A DNA stretch of 64,000 nucleotides from Guyanagaster necrorhizus (GCF_019112545.1 NW_025064893.1:668185-732184); one strand, 5' to 3'. Shown: positions 45,785 to 58,484, numbered from the stretch's first letter. Numbers and translations: made by a program. Notes: generated from the sequence alone by a model not told the origin.

Positions 45785-47970
45785 ATGGAGCTGTCATCAC
45801 CAGTTGATGATTCGGATAGCGCAGGCGTAGAGTCTGAGCCGATCCCTGGGCTGAATGGGGTTCCCGTACGATGTGAGCCTGAGCCTGCCCCTCCCCACCG
45901 TTGTTTGAATTGAGGCTGATGGTCCATAGGGTACGATGTACGTTCCTTCCCTTCCTCTCCTCCCCGTTGCTCGAACCCGAACCCGAACCCGACCCGAACC
46001 TGTATAGGCAGATCGCACAGAACCCTACACGCGGATCACCCCCTTCCAAGAACGGCATGATACCAGCGTCGAGTACGTACCCTCACCATAAACTTTTTGA
46101 CGCCCCGAGTCGGGTCGGGAAAGCTCACTCGTAACGAAATTTCAGATTCTTCTACAAACCCATAACACTCTCCGCCCTCGCCCTAGGCCTCGCCCTCCTC
46201 GCATACGTAGCGACCACCCAATCCGTCCTCGAAGAAGGCCGCGACAAACGACGCGTGTAAGCTCCCCCCCTACCCTCCCCCTCCCCCTTCCTTCCCCTCT
46301 CACACCCTCCCCCCCCATAATAGCGGCGCCTATGCCTCCCTCCTCTCCTTCCTCATGTTCTCCATCCTCCAGTTCCGCGATGGCCCCTTCATCCGGCCCC
46401 ACCCCGCCTTCTGGCGCATGGTCCTCGGCATCAACCTCCTGTACGAGTTGGCCCTGGTCTTTTTGCTCTTCCAGGATCTGGACTCGGCGAGGGGGATGAT
46501 GAGAGAGTTGGACCCCGCCTTGGGCGTGCCCTTGCCGGAGAAGAGCTATGCGGAGGATTGTACGCTTAGCTGGGGGGTCGTTTGGGTGGGTGGCGCTCCT
46601 TAATTCGTTTTTGGGTGAGAACTTGATTTTTTTTTTTTTTTTTTTTTCATGAGGTTAGAATGCGCTCGACGTGTTTTGTGTTGCCCATACGCTCGGTTGG
46701 TTCGGCAAGGCGATGATTTTGAGGGATTATTGGTTTTGTTGGGTGCGTCGAGTTTTTTTTTTTTTTGGGTTCGTTGGGTCTTGGTTTTGAATTCCCCGAG
46801 TTGGTAGATCCTGAGTATCGCGTTCGAGCTGGCAGAGTATAGCTTACAGCACCAGCTCGCTAATTTTGCAGAGGTCAGTGCCGTCCTTGGCGCCTTTAGT
46901 TTCTCCTGAGACAATTGTCCGCTTTTAGTGTTGGTGGGACCATGTATGTTCAAACGAAACACAAACTTGCTCGTTATTGACTTGCGTATTCCCCAAAGTG
47001 GATCTTGGACGTGCTAATCTGCAATTGGATTGGCACCTACCTCGGTAAGCACCCCTTCCCCTCCCCCTCTTCTCCTTTCCGTCCTTCCTTTCCTTCTTGG
47101 CTGATCTCCTTTCCAAGGAATGAAAGTTTGCCAGTATTTGGAAGTCAAGGTACCCTCCCCTCCCCCTTCCCTACGAGACCCACTCATCCATCCGAGCTTC
47201 TTAACCTTTCGTTTCCTTTCCTTAGCCTTACGAATGGCGTGGCCTACGCCAACACCGGGGCCTCCGCTCCAAGGCTCGACGCGTCCTAAGCCAGTTCTCG
47301 CCCCACGACTTTACGGCTTTCAAATGGGGAACGGCATCTTCGTTTATGCACTATATCAGTGTGGTGCTCCTTCTGGCTGTTTTCCTCGCAGCGGAGCTAA
47401 ACCCGTTTTATCTCAAGGTACGCTTGAGTGGGATGATGATGATGATGGGGGGGTTGGGTGATTTTGTTGATTAAGCCCGCGTTATTAGACTCTCTTGTGG
47501 ATGGAGCCTGATCATCCTATCGTCATTATGAGGTTGGCGTTTGTGTTCTTGTGTGCGCTTCCTGCGGTGAGGGAGCTGTATCAGTATATTAATGATCCGA
47601 GGTGTGTGTTCTTGTTGTTGCCATCCTCTCATGTTGAATGGGAGGCGGTGTCATAGAAAAGCTGTGAGGATGGGCCAACACGTCTGGCTCCTCCTGGCGA
47701 CTATCCTTACCGAGATCCTTGTCATCAGGAAGTGGAGCGTGGGCGTGTTCACTGAGCCGTTCCCGGCGAGGGTCAAATGGGGCTTGGGTACCGGCGCGGT
47801 GCTGTTGGTGCTGTATCCGGTTGTGCAGGTGAGAAAGAGGAATCATTACGTCTTTATTTTTTGTATATTGATGATGGTGGTGATGCTAGTTTGGTATTCC
47901 GAGTGCCAGGAGGTACGTTCGTAAAGAGAAGAGGAAGGCGAGGGGCAGGCCAGGGTTGAAGATAGAGTGA
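45785..47970 (+). CDS. Phosphatidylserine synthase, base-exchange (PTDSS) type
   Basis: Thirteen exons (45,785-45,872; 46,012-46,072; 46,146-46,256; 46,324-46,585; 46,659-46,742; 46,808-46,873; 46,929-46,943; 46,999-47,044; 47,118-47,149; 47,226-47,417; 47,489-47,601; 47,657-47,828; 47,890-47,970), 440 aa. Family marks: FFYKPITL at the start of the first membrane segment, LQFRDGPFIRPHPAFWR, NALDVFCVAHTLGWFGKA, ILRDYWFCWILS, the CWWDH-WILDVL core, GMKVCQYLE, FAAELNPFYLK-like and LWMEPDHP. About eight to ten hydrophobic helices. Enzymes of this family swap the head group of phosphatidylcholine or phosphatidylethanolamine for serine in the ER. Yeast uses an unrelated CDP-diacylglycerol route (Cho1). 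Exon 7 is only 15 nt and encodes CWWDH. Confidence 0.9.
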
Positions 47971-48311
47971 ATTGCGAAGCGCGTTCTGGGTTGTAATCTA
48001 AGTTTGATAACGGTGGATTGTATTGATACGGTTCTGGTTGTAATTGATATCTAGGGTAATTGATTAAGGACTTGCCATCGAGATTGGGGGGTTGACGCCA
48101 TCAGTGCTCTCCGCCTTTTATGGGCGACCAGAGGTGGGAGACGGTTTTTGAGCGGGGAAGGGGGAGTAAGGTTTATTTGTGTGGATTGGGGGATTGTGAC
48201 AAACATGGGGCATAGCTTTCTTTGCTATGTCATCACTTTCGGTGTTTCCGAGTCCGCCATTAACGATCACCACCACGACCACCAACAACTACTACTACAA
48301 CTACTACAACT

Positions 48312-49334
48312 ATGCCTCGCGCCGAAGGTAAGCTTTCTACCGAACAATAATTCATCAACATGCTCAACTGAGCCGCAGTCGGAACCCCGAAGTACCTGGC
48401 GAACAAGATGAAGTCCAAGGGACTTCAAAGACTCCGATGGTACTGCCAAGTGTGCGAGAAACAATGCCGCGACGAGAACGGTTTTAAGTGCCACGCCGCC
48501 TCTGAGAGCCACCTCCGCCAGATGCTTGTCGTCGGCGAGCACGCGGGGAGACACATCTCGAATTTCTCCGGCGAGTTTCAGTCCGAGTTCGTTGCGCTGC
48601 TTTCGAGAAGGTCGGGTTAATCTATCCTATCCTATCCTATATCTATGTTTTTTTAAAAAAAACCGACGGGGCTTTTTTTTTTTAGGTTCGGGACGAAACG
48701 AGTGCGAGCGAACCAAGTGTACCAAGAGTACATTTCTGACAAGCACCATGTGCATATGAACTCTACGCGGTGGGTGACGTTGACGGAGTTTGTGAAGCAT
48801 CTTGGGAGGACTGGTGTTGCGCGGGTGGACGAGACTGGGAAGGGGTGGTTTATCGCGTGGGTGGATAATAGTCCGAAGGCGCTGGCGAAGGCTGAGGCGT
48901 CGATGAAGAAGGAGCGGGCGACGGTTTCGGATGAGCAGCGGGAGAGGATGCTTATTGCTGAGCAGATTGAACGGGCTAGGGGGGAGGCTGGGGAGGAGGA
49001 GGATAAGGGGGAGGACAGGGGGGAGGAGGAAAGGGTGTTGTTGAAGAGGGACGAGGGGGCGGAGAAGCTGACGATTTCGTTTTCGAAGCCTGGAGTGGAA
49101 TCGTCGTCATCGACCCCTGGTGCCATAAAGATGAATGTGAATCCGTTGAAAGGTGGTGCCGTCAAAGCGAACCCGTTGAAGCGACCGAATGTTTTCAAGG
49201 GAGCTTCAGTAAGTTCAAGCTCCGGGGCGCAGAAGCGAAGTGCACCACCACCACCACCCATGACGGCAGCGGAGAGGTTGATATTGGAAGAGCAGGATAG
49301 AAAGAGGCGGAAGATGGAGCGGGAGAATGCTTAG
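48312..49334 (+). CDS. kin17: Kin17/Rts2-like zinc-finger DNA- and RNA-binding protein
   Basis: Three exons (48,312-48,327; 48,379-48,610; 48,686-49,334), 298 aa. Begins MPRAEVGTPKYLANKMKSKG, followed by the C2H2 finger WYCQVCEKQCRDENGFKCH and the winged-helix part (SEFVALLSRRFGTKRV, NQVYQEYISDKHHVHMNSTRW, GWFIAWVD). The C-terminal half is charged and ends in a basic ERLILEEQDRKRRKM helix. Full-length animal Kin17 has an extra KOW-type tail that is absent here, as in fungal forms. Implicated in DNA replication, repair and pre-mRNA processing. Exon 1 is 16 nt. Intron 2 contains a short CTATC tandem repeat near 48,625. Confidence 0.92.
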
Positions 49335-50076
49335 AGGCCGACCCATTGTATAACGTTCTTTTGTAATTCATTTCAGTTGCTTTCGACTCCCATACCGGCC
49401 TTGAGCTCGAACTTGGAACTTCACACCCATTCATAGGAAGAAACTGGTGCAGGGCGGTCTCGCCTGATGGCCATGAAACGCTTCGAATGCAATAAAAATT
49501 GATTTTCCCGCGAACGTTTACTACAAGTACTTGGAAAAAAAAAAAAAGTGAGCTCCGTCTCGGCGATATAGCGGCGCCGGCAAGGCGTGTTCACTGACTG
49601 CTTTGGGGGTAACGTTGGGAAGTTGTGGCGCATCAGTTTAGTATCGTAATCTTCTTTCCGCAAGGGAAGGGATGGGGGATGTTTGAACCGAGAGTATGGT
49701 ACACCTTCCTCGAAGTTGAAAAGCTGTAGATCGTTACCCGATGAGCCGTTTGTCTAGAGCGTCAAGCTAAAACATCGGGATACAGAGACCGAATTCGGGC
49801 ATAACCGCCAGCTCGCTCATCAGTCTCTGCTGCGCAACCCCCCAATAACGAAAAAGGCAATGTAATCGAAGAACTCACTCAACAGGAGCTTCGAGTTGAC
49901 AACTGAATACGCCAGGAGGTTGAGACAAGGTAAAAAAAAAAAAAGGGATCGGCGTTCCAAGGCCGCAATACGGCTAAGACATCCCTTTCCGACCACGTTC
50001 CGCAAAGGCACGCGAAATTATTATCAACAATGGGTTAGGGATCGCGGCGCGGGCTGTACACCCGACCACCACGACC
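49335..50076. other. 740-bp intergenic region
   Basis: No gene recognised. It should contain the kin17 3' end and the promoter of the GH5 gene. A 13-bp A run lies near 49,535. Confidence 0.4.
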
Positions 50077-53000
50077 ATGGCGCACTACCACAATGTGTCC
50101 ACGCACGACGATGATTTGGACTCTCCCTTTGCGACACCGACGACGCGTAGCACACCCATAGCTGGGACGAGTGGTAGTAATTCCGAGGATGAGCTCATCG
50201 ACATGGTATGCGTCTCTTGGGTTGAGTGCCCTAAAAATTTCTCTCAACCCCTCTCTAAAGTATGGTACCAAGGAGGCGCCTGTCGCCTCTGCGATGAGCG
50301 CAACCCAACGACGACAGCTTCTGACAGAGCGACGGAACCTCAAGAACGCAAAACACCGAAAATCGGTTGTCTCTGCCCATATCACGCACGTTAACCCGCT
50401 AGCGACGTCCCGAAGAAAAAAGATCCTCATCATTTCTTTGTGCGTGCTCGCAGTGGTTGTCATCGCCGTTGCTGTTCCTGTCGCGACCGTCTTGATCAAG
50501 AAGAAGGGTCATGGTTCCAGTTCGAGCTCGAACGGATCCTCAGGAGGGGGGCCAGGTTCCGGAAATACCGCAACGTCGGGCACTACGGGAAGTTTGATAA
50601 CTATGAGCGATGGCACCACGTTCACGTACACGAACACGTTTGGCGGTGATTGGGCTGAAGATCCCACGAGTCCGTTTACTTCTGGTGGCAAGGCCCAAAA
50701 TTGGAGTAAGCGTATCGGTTCGGAAGACTGGGTCTGGGGCGAGGACGTGGCTCGTGGCGTCAACCTAGGGTGAGGGAGCTTTTTGGTTGTCGTTTCATAC
50801 AAAGACGCTAATTTGTTATTTCTTTTTTTCTTTCTTTTTCTTTTTTAGTGGATGGCTAGGTTCGCATGCATCGCCTGTCGGCATTCCCCCCCCCCTGAAT
50901 TTGATTTCGCTGACGTCTTTTTTCTAGTGACAGAGCCTTTCATTTGCCCCAGTCTTTACGAAAAATACGTGAATAAGACTGATATTTTCGTTGTTGATGA
51001 GTGGACCCTGGCTCTTGCCATGGACAAGAATCTGGCATCAGAAATGGAGGACCATTACAAGACGTTCATTGTGAGATGATAACCCGCTTCCTCCGTGTCC
51101 GGTTTCCTCGTGATCCTGACCCTGTTTGTACCTTCAACAGACCGAACAGGACTTTGCAGATATCGCGGGTACGTTTTTCGACAGTTGCCCAAACCGGATA
51201 GGGCTTCTTTTTCTTTTTTGCTCATGGCTTGGCTGGCCCCCCTGTTTAGGTGCCGGTTTGAACTGGGTTCGAATACCCATCGGGTTTTGGGTTAGTCTCC
51301 CCTTATTGGCAGCGCTTTTTTTCTCATGAGGGCTAATCCTATTGCTATTTGCTAGGCAATTGAGACCATTGGCGATGAGCCGTTTCTCGTTGGCACCTCA
51401 TGGTCCTATTTCCTCAAGGCGTAAGTTGATGATCGAGTTCAGCCGGGCCTTCTGACCTAGTTCTTCAGTATCGAATGGGGCAGGAAGTATGGCATCCGCA
51501 TCTTCCTTGACCTGCACGCCCTCCCTGGAAGTCAAAACGGTTGGGTCTGTGTCTATCAACCGTGTCCTGGCTGTTCTTGCGTGACTGACTCACTTGCTCG
51601 TACCTTTTTTGTTTTTTTCCACAGAACCATTCTGGTAAAAGTGAATATCCCTTTTCGTATACGTATTATCAATTCGAACTAATCAACTGCATCTCCATCA
51701 ACAAGGCGGCTCCGTCAACTTGTAAGATCTATCTTTCTTCTACCGCCGTTCCACTGATTCATTTCTCGGCCTGTCCTTTAGTATGGTTCGTCGGGAACAT
51801 TCTATTCGTACCCTCCATAACTGTCTGACCTTTCAAACAGAATGGTGTTATGGGAATAGCCAACGCCGAGCGGACGCTCACCTATCTCCGAATCCTTACA
51901 GAGTTCGTCAGCCAAGATCAGTACCGTGACGTTGTAGGAATGTACGTGTATTCCCGCGGGGCTTCTTGATGGTTCTCTCGTCTCACTCACACACGCACAG
52001 TGTGGGCATCGTCAACGAAATCCTCTGGGCAACTATCGGACAAACTTCCGTACAAAGTTTCTATTATGCGGCATACGAAGCCATCAGAACTTCAACGTGC
52101 GGGATTCCATTCCCTATGTCCTCATTTCTGCAGTATCGTTAAACTTCATTCGTCAGTGGCATTGGGTCCGGAGCTGGACCCTATATCGCAATTCATGAAG
52201 GATTCCAGGGGGTGAGTCGTATCTTTTATTACGGGGGTACCGGACCATGACGTTTTCATCTTGATTCATAGGTCGCCATCTGGGAAGGGTGCGTGTGATG
52301 ATGATTCCGGTGTCGGCGCTTTGCCCAATTCCTTCTTGTGCTGATACAGATTCCTATCTGGTGCCGACCGTATCGCATTAGATCAACATCCTGTACGTCC
52401 TGTCACTTTTATCCTTCGTCCTGCCCCCGCCTGACGTCTTTCGTTCGCTTTCATGTAGTACTTGGCGTTCACTGGCGATCACACCAGCTCGTGAGTTCAT
52501 TTCAATTCCTTATGAGTAGATGACACGTCAACATGTCACGTCTTGCCGTTAGCGTTGATCAGTTGGCACTCAAACCGTGGTATGTGTTCTTACTCCCTCG
52601 GCAATGGGATCTTGTGATGTTCACCTAAAATTAATGTCCGTCCCTAGTGCCTGGGCAATCGCTACAAACCAGTCTTCGAAAGCTTTCGGTGTCACTTTAG
52701 GCGGAGAGTGGTCTACTGCAGTGAACGACTGTGGCCTGTGGTAGGTACCCTCATTCCTTATCGATATCTCACACTCCACCTCCGTAATTGAATCTTGATC
52801 GGTTTCTCATCCCGTGCCATTCTCTCTCAGGCTCAACGGAATTGGTTCTACACCTGGCTATCCGGACTGTACCATTTGGGATGACTGGGCTGTACGTGAT
52901 CCTTTCCCTTCGTACTTCCTAACTCAGCAGAAGCTAACCCGTTCCGCGACAGTCGTATAACGCCAGCACCATTGCAGGCATCAAGAACGTAGCTTTAGCA

Positions 53001-53798
53001 TCCATGGACGCGCTCCAGAATTTCTTCTTCTGGACGTGGAAGATCGGGAACTCCACCCAGCTAGGGACGTCTTCCAGCCCCCTTTGGCATTACCAACTGG
53101 GTCTCCAACAAGGATGGGTTCCAAAAGGTAAAGTAGCACATCTACAAGTCCCGCGTCGAGAGCTCAGTTTTCTTTTCCCTTGTGCTAATTATAGATCCAC
53201 GGGAAGCCATCGGCCACTGTGCAAGTGTTCTCAGTTCATCTCAGATATTCGATGGGAGCTATCCCGCAACAGCAACCGGTGGGGTGGGTCTTGACGGTTC
53301 CGTTCCCGTCATTTTGTTCCCATAAAGCTGATTTGTTCGTTTTTCTCTCTCTCTAGTCAGGCGCAGGTACCGTTGAAGCTGCACAGACGTCGTCACATGT
53401 GTTCCCTCCGCCTTCTCTGGCCCCGTCCTTCTCACCCTCGCAGATGTCCCTCCTCCCGACGTATACCCCGACGGGATCGATAAAGACGCTGTTTGCACCG
53501 ACTTTTACCGCTGCCCCGAAGGCGACGGTGGGTACCGGCTGGAATAACTCCGCCGACACGCAGTTGGCTTATGTGTAAGTGATTTCTGGCGCCCCCCCCC
53601 CCCTTCGTTTTACATTTTCGGCTATCTTATACTGAACGCCGGTTGACGTTTTCTGTGTAGAACTGTCGCGGGATGCTCGTATCCTGAGTGAGTTGTTCGA
53701 CATATTTGTCCCTCCCTTCCATTGGCTAATGCTGTGCTTGCAGCCCATGGAACGCGGTCAACGCCACGCTCCCTACTGCTACTTGTACGGGGTCATAA
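50077..53798 (+). CDS. Membrane-anchored GH5 exo-beta-1,3-glucanase
   Basis: About 18 or more exons from the ATG at 50,077 to the TAA at 53,796-53,798. Exon 1 is 50,077-50,205; exon 2 is 50,261-50,769. The N-terminus is cytosolic, then one hydrophobic helix (ILIISLCVLAVVVIAVAVPV), then a Ser/Gly linker: a type II membrane anchor. The catalytic part shows RGVNLGGWLVTEPFI, LNWVRIPIGFW, IFLDLHALPGSQNG, the acid/base region GIVNEIL, DQHPYLAF, GGEWS (nucleophile Glu) and FWTWKIGN. It hydrolyses beta-1,3-glucan of the cell wall and may remodel it during growth. The Pro usually following the acid/base Glu is Ile here. Exon 3 is an 11-nt microexon (50,849-50,859) coding GWL. Confidence 0.9.
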
Positions 53799-54030
53799 GT
53801 ACCCGAACATTTTTTTTGTTCCTTCTTAGTGTTATACTGTTGTACCGACTGAACCCTGAGACTCGTTTATTCTTGGACTTTATTGTTTTGACATCTTACG
53901 CGGACTCTCATATAGATAGGTGTACATATAGTATTATGGAACTGTCTTTTTTACACACTAGAGTACATATTAGAAGAATAAGTCTTCTGAATCGATAATG
54001 ACCAGAGCCGAACGCTTCCTCGGACGGGCC

Positions 54031-54829
54031 CTACTGTAAGCCGAACCAAAGGACGACCATCATGTAGGCACAGCCCGCGATCGACACGCATCGCAAACCT
54101 GTCAAAATTCTGGATTGTGTCGTCCATGCGTTGTACACGTCGTTGGAATTTCTGACGAACATGCAGAATTCTTTCCCCGGAAGAGAGACATCATACGTGC
54201 GCTCCTCGTAGTATCTGATTAGCGACGGGGCTGCGATAGCCGATAAACACGTTTTTAGTAAGTAAATAAATGGAGAAATGGGGGAAGGGAAGGAGAGGAT
54301 CGCTCACACCGAAGACGACTGTGAAACAGATAGAGCAAGTGGTACGTGATGGCGAAGAAGATTTCCCGGAGGAGAACGACACCCGTTAAAAGGATGTCGG
54401 GCCCGATGAATATGGTGCAGAAAATTAATAAGTACAGCCAAGGAAGCCGTTTGACTGGTACATGAAACCATGAGGAAAAAAGCCAAGTATGTATATGGGG
54501 GAAAAAAAAAAACTCTGCCGTACTGTGCTGATCAAGGGACACGGCGACCTGGTACGGAAAATCCGCGGGTCTCTGGAAGAGGCGGCCAAGTTGCTCATCT
54601 GTGTGTGTGTGCGGTATGCGAAAAACAGTCGAAGAGAGAAAGAGCGCGAAATGCGTACAGGTGTAATCCACCGGATGCTCCGTGAACGCCTTGAGCACGC
54701 CAAGTAAAGAAGATTCTGTTGCGTATGATAAACTCGCAAGTCGGGCTTGGAGATGGAGGTGCACGCACGAAAATAGACGCACAGCGCTGTTAGAATGGTG
54801 AATGTCAGGGACTTGGCTGTTGTGTTCAT
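54031..54829 (-). CDS. Small multi-pass membrane protein, unknown
   Basis: Begins at the ATG at 54,829 (MNTTAKSLTFTILTALCVYF, a signal-anchor-like helix) and ends at the TAG at 54,031-54,033. Short exons can be joined on frame and splice consensus: to about 54,734, then AFTEHPVDYT, then DEQLGRLFQRPADFPYQ, then a very hydrophobic exon (LPWLYLLIFCTIF, LLTGVVLLREIFFAITYHLLYLF), then a C-terminal exon with RYYEERTYDVSLPGKEFCMF and a last helix (CVSIAGCAYMMVVLWFGL). I recognise no named family. Three or four membrane segments are likely. Exon borders are approximate. Confidence 0.5.
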
Positions 54830-55058
54830 GGAGACAAGGGGATGAGGTATTTATGCTTGTTCCGTACATTTCGATGGGCCTCATCGCATGCTCGTGGTCG
54901 GCTGCAGCTTATGATGTCACAGCACGCAAATCAGAAGCCACCTTCTCGGCGGAGGATTTTGTTATTATTACACGACAAATGACGTCTAAACTACCTGCCA
55001 AACGGCCGCTTAGCATTCATGATTTGGGCAGTAGAAAATGGTTGTACTCACAGTCAAC

Positions 55059-55891
55059 TTATTCTCGCTGTATTAGCGCCAAGAGCCCAAGGCCTCCTAA
55101 TAGAGCGTATTTGAGCTGGGGGAAATCATTCTAGAGAGACATTTAGCGCGAGCCCTGAGAGCGTAAAACCAAGGACAACGAACCATCGCTATCGTGACAT
55201 ATCCAATGTACGGTAAAAACCTGACAATATGGAGTCAACACAAAAAACCACCCAAAGGAGAGACCGACATACCCTCTAACTTTCCCCACAATATGCTTCC
55301 TCTCCAACCATTCCAGTCCTTGATACAAATCAATGTCGTCCACGTAATTGTTGTCCCCCTTGGTCAGCAGATATTGTTTCGCCAGACTAAACAGAACCCC
55401 CAAATTTAATCAGCCCTGGCCCATACGCCCTACAGATTCCTAGAAACGCACGTAGAATTATCATTCAGCAGAAAATCATGTGTCTCCAACACCCGGTGGA
55501 CGATCGGGATATCCGCCCCAGGGATCTTGTAAACCGTGATATCTCCCGTATGGTATCTCTCATGTACGGGGTTGGTAAGGAATAGTAGATCGCCGCGGTA
55601 GAAGGCTGGTTCCATCGAGCCACTGTTTACACGTCAGTTGCACGTCGCTTCACAGGCTGGGGCTAGCGATCACGCACCTCAGCACCACGACAATGGGTGA
55701 CTCTGAGTTTGTAATGAGTCCCAGGCCCTTCCATATCATGAGTCCCGAGGCGATGACAGTCGCGAAATTGAGGCATTGGAGAAGGAGCTAAATGCAGCCG
55801 TAGGTAAGGAAAGAGTACGCAGAACATGCAGCATCATGCATACATGGCGAAATCCAAGTCTTCGAAAGGTTTTCAGTTCTTCAGTAAACAT
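55059..55891 (-). CDS. sec11: Sec11, catalytic subunit of the signal peptidase complex
   Basis: Starts at the ATG at 55,891 ([16 protein letters not shown]), exon 2 from 55,787 and exon 3 from 55,622, ending with ..[11 protein letters not shown] at 55,059. An N-terminal membrane helix ([17 protein letters not shown]) is followed by the S26 serine peptidase boxes: [15 protein letters not shown] (catalytic Ser), [18 protein letters not shown] (catalytic His) and [12 protein letters not shown] (catalytic Asp region). A C-terminal hydrophobic segment ([12 protein letters not shown]) completes the usual layout. It cleaves signal peptides in the ER. The motif SGSM is split by an intron. Confidence 0.94.
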
Positions 55892-56102
55892 TGTTGGGCA
55901 AATCGGACACGTTGGTCCCCCCCGTAGGTGAATTTGGTGAAGTGACACGTCGATTGTCAGTTGTTGTTTGGGAGCTTCCGCTGTGGCTGTGTTGTTGACG
56001 CGTACATATGGACCTACTCAATGAACAATGGGCATCAGCAAAAGAAGTATATTATCTACAAACAGTCCATCGGTACGTGTATAATATTCCCTCCCTGCTC
56101 CC

Positions 56103-58484
56103 TCAAAATTTGGGCGAGTCACCTGTGACCGTCTCCCATGCCGGTCCCGATGGTAAATCCCACTCCTCATAACAATCATATACCCAATCAACCTTATCAA
56201 TCAGCTCCTTCTGCGCCGCCACAAACGTCTCCACCGGGCACATACCATCCTCCTGGTCAGGACACCCCTTGATCCCAGTAAGCGGTACGACCCCATCGTT
56301 GATAATGATACGGATTTGCTGCCCCGGAACCGACGTACATTCCAATACTAAGTTACGTTAGGACCGTTGATGATATGAAAGAAGAAGTATTCATACACTG
56401 GAATTGAATGTTCGTGGCAAACGGAGCCAGCTCGGATACCTTGAATGACCGGTTTTCGGGTATATGGTCGTACGGGAGCGGTCCAGTGGCTGCTAAGGTT
56501 GTCAAGTTCAATGCGGTGATGACTGGTCAAATAAAAGTGAAAAGATCCGGTGAATTAGTCTACATTCCCAGAATAGCGATGCACGGAACTTACTGTTCAA
56601 AACCACCACTTCATGTGTAGCATCCACATACAAACTGTTCCCAAAGGGGAACATCGTAGGGTCATCGTCCAGCGTGGCGTTCGTCGAGAACCTATGTTCC
56701 TTGATGCGTTCCTGCGTGAGCCGAGCCACGAGCTCCTGGACGTACCCAGTGCCCTGAACACGGGCAACAGGAGATCCGAACGCGGAGTTATACCAGAAAC
56801 TCAGGTCCAGGCTGCCGAGAAAGACGACGTCAGTATGATAACAGGGAAGACCAAAGACAGGAACCCTACGCATAATCGAAGCCTTCCCATTCTTCTTCCG
56901 TAAACAGGGTGCAGAATTGCGAATACCCCAGCGCCACTGTCTGGACATATTTTCAGTACGCGGATCCTTTGCGACGGGATCAGATGCGCACCTCGTATGC
57001 ACACATCTGCTGAAGGATATAAGTGTCTTCAATGGTCAAATTATACCCATTGAGTTGACGTTGGAGGCGTTCCCGGGCATTCTTCAGGTAGACTCCAGCC
57101 CATTGTTCCACGTACCACTTGCCACGATCGCTTCTGGAACTTATCTTGGCGTTCGGACATCTGCAAGGCTGTCAAGACAAGACACTGTAAGACGTACAAA
57201 TGACATACGTGTCGTACGGGGCCAAAGTGTTGTTGAACTACGAGACAGTCAGACAGTGGGGATCCATGATGACAAGGACTTACTCCAGTTGCTTCGATGG
57301 TGATACTTTGCTGATACTGACCTTCGAATGGGTACCCAAAGAAGCCGATAGCAAAGTTCATGGCTGAGTTAAGCATACGATCTCTGCACACAGATAAGAC
57401 ACTGAACCATCACTTTTCGAGGAGCATATTTACTGGGATTCGGTCCGGAAAACAGGAATGGTGTTGGACTCCGTAAAGTTTTTGAGAAGATATCCATACT
57501 TGAGTCTCATTGAAATACCCAAATCATCTGGAAGGCGAGATGAGCGGATACGCAAGTATATGACACGGGTCGACTGACAAAGCTGCTGTCTCCCAAAGGG
57601 CGTAAGGACTTCTTCACCGAGCTTGTACGTCCTATAAACGAGTACGTTTAGGGCCCCACTTGTATCCGAAAACTACGCACCATTCATTCAAGAATTCCAA
57701 GTCTCCAGACGCGCTTAGTCCTGCAGCAGCATCGTGCAACCGTCCCGATAAATTTGCAGGACCACCGTATGACGCTGCGGAGGAACAATGATTAGGTCCA
57801 TCCGCCACCGGAATAAGATCGTCACTCACCCCACGTAGTCGGATACCTGGCGCCATGTCTATGCAAGAAATGCAGGCCTGTAATCCTACAAGTCTCAGGC
57901 GTCTCAGGACTCGAATCTAGCCCAAATGTCTTCTTGTCCACACTATACCACGGCGAGAGGTTGCCCCACTTCTTGAACAAATCAAATGTCTCTGTCTTCT
58001 CCTTGTGCGTCATCGCCTGAGGCGCGACGAGCACCGCGGCGCCGCTGTGTATAGGATACGACGGGGCCGTCGCTATTAACGCAGGCTCGACTCCCGTCGG
58101 AGTTCCCCCAGCATACCCAACATTGGTGGGGAAGAGAGATGGGAAAGCGTTCGTTGGCGTGGCTGGTGGGAAAATGTCCCGTTCCGTCGAGCCGACATAA
58201 GGAGGCGCCAGGATGATAGCATCGTCGTAGCTGCCCATCGCGCTCCCGGCTACACCATCAGAGAAACAGGTTGTCCCGCATATCGCATATTGAGCAAAGA
58301 AACAGCCTAGGGATCCAGCCAGAAAGGCAATGGCAAGATGTAGTAGAGTGAAATGGGGATCGGTGTAGAATGAGGATGTCGGCTGGTATATCGGGCTCCT
58401 GGGCCACTCCTCTTGAGAGTGGGGAGATGACAGCGCCTCACCCTCTATTGGATCATACTCCTTCACGCCGCGTTCGACGTCCAT
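56103..58484 (-). CDS. Membrane-anchored histidine acid phosphatase (phytase-like)
   Basis: The first in-frame ATG is at 58,484; the open frame extends further up to 58,574 without an ATG. A cytosolic N-terminus is followed by one hydrophobic helix (LLHLAIAFLAGSLGCFFAQY), so it is a type II membrane protein, then the catalytic motif HFLHRHGARYPTT just before intron 1. Later exons read LTPFGRQQLYDLG, VFRTESQDRMLNSAM, YETVALGYSQFC, DATHEVVVLNIITAL (second catalytic His, with Glu next to it) and RIIINDGVVPL. Ends at the TGA at 56,103. The histidine phosphatase clan 2 releases phosphate from phytate or other esters outside the cell or in the secretory path. The neighbouring sec11 and GH5 genes are unrelated in mechanism. 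Confidence 0.88.
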
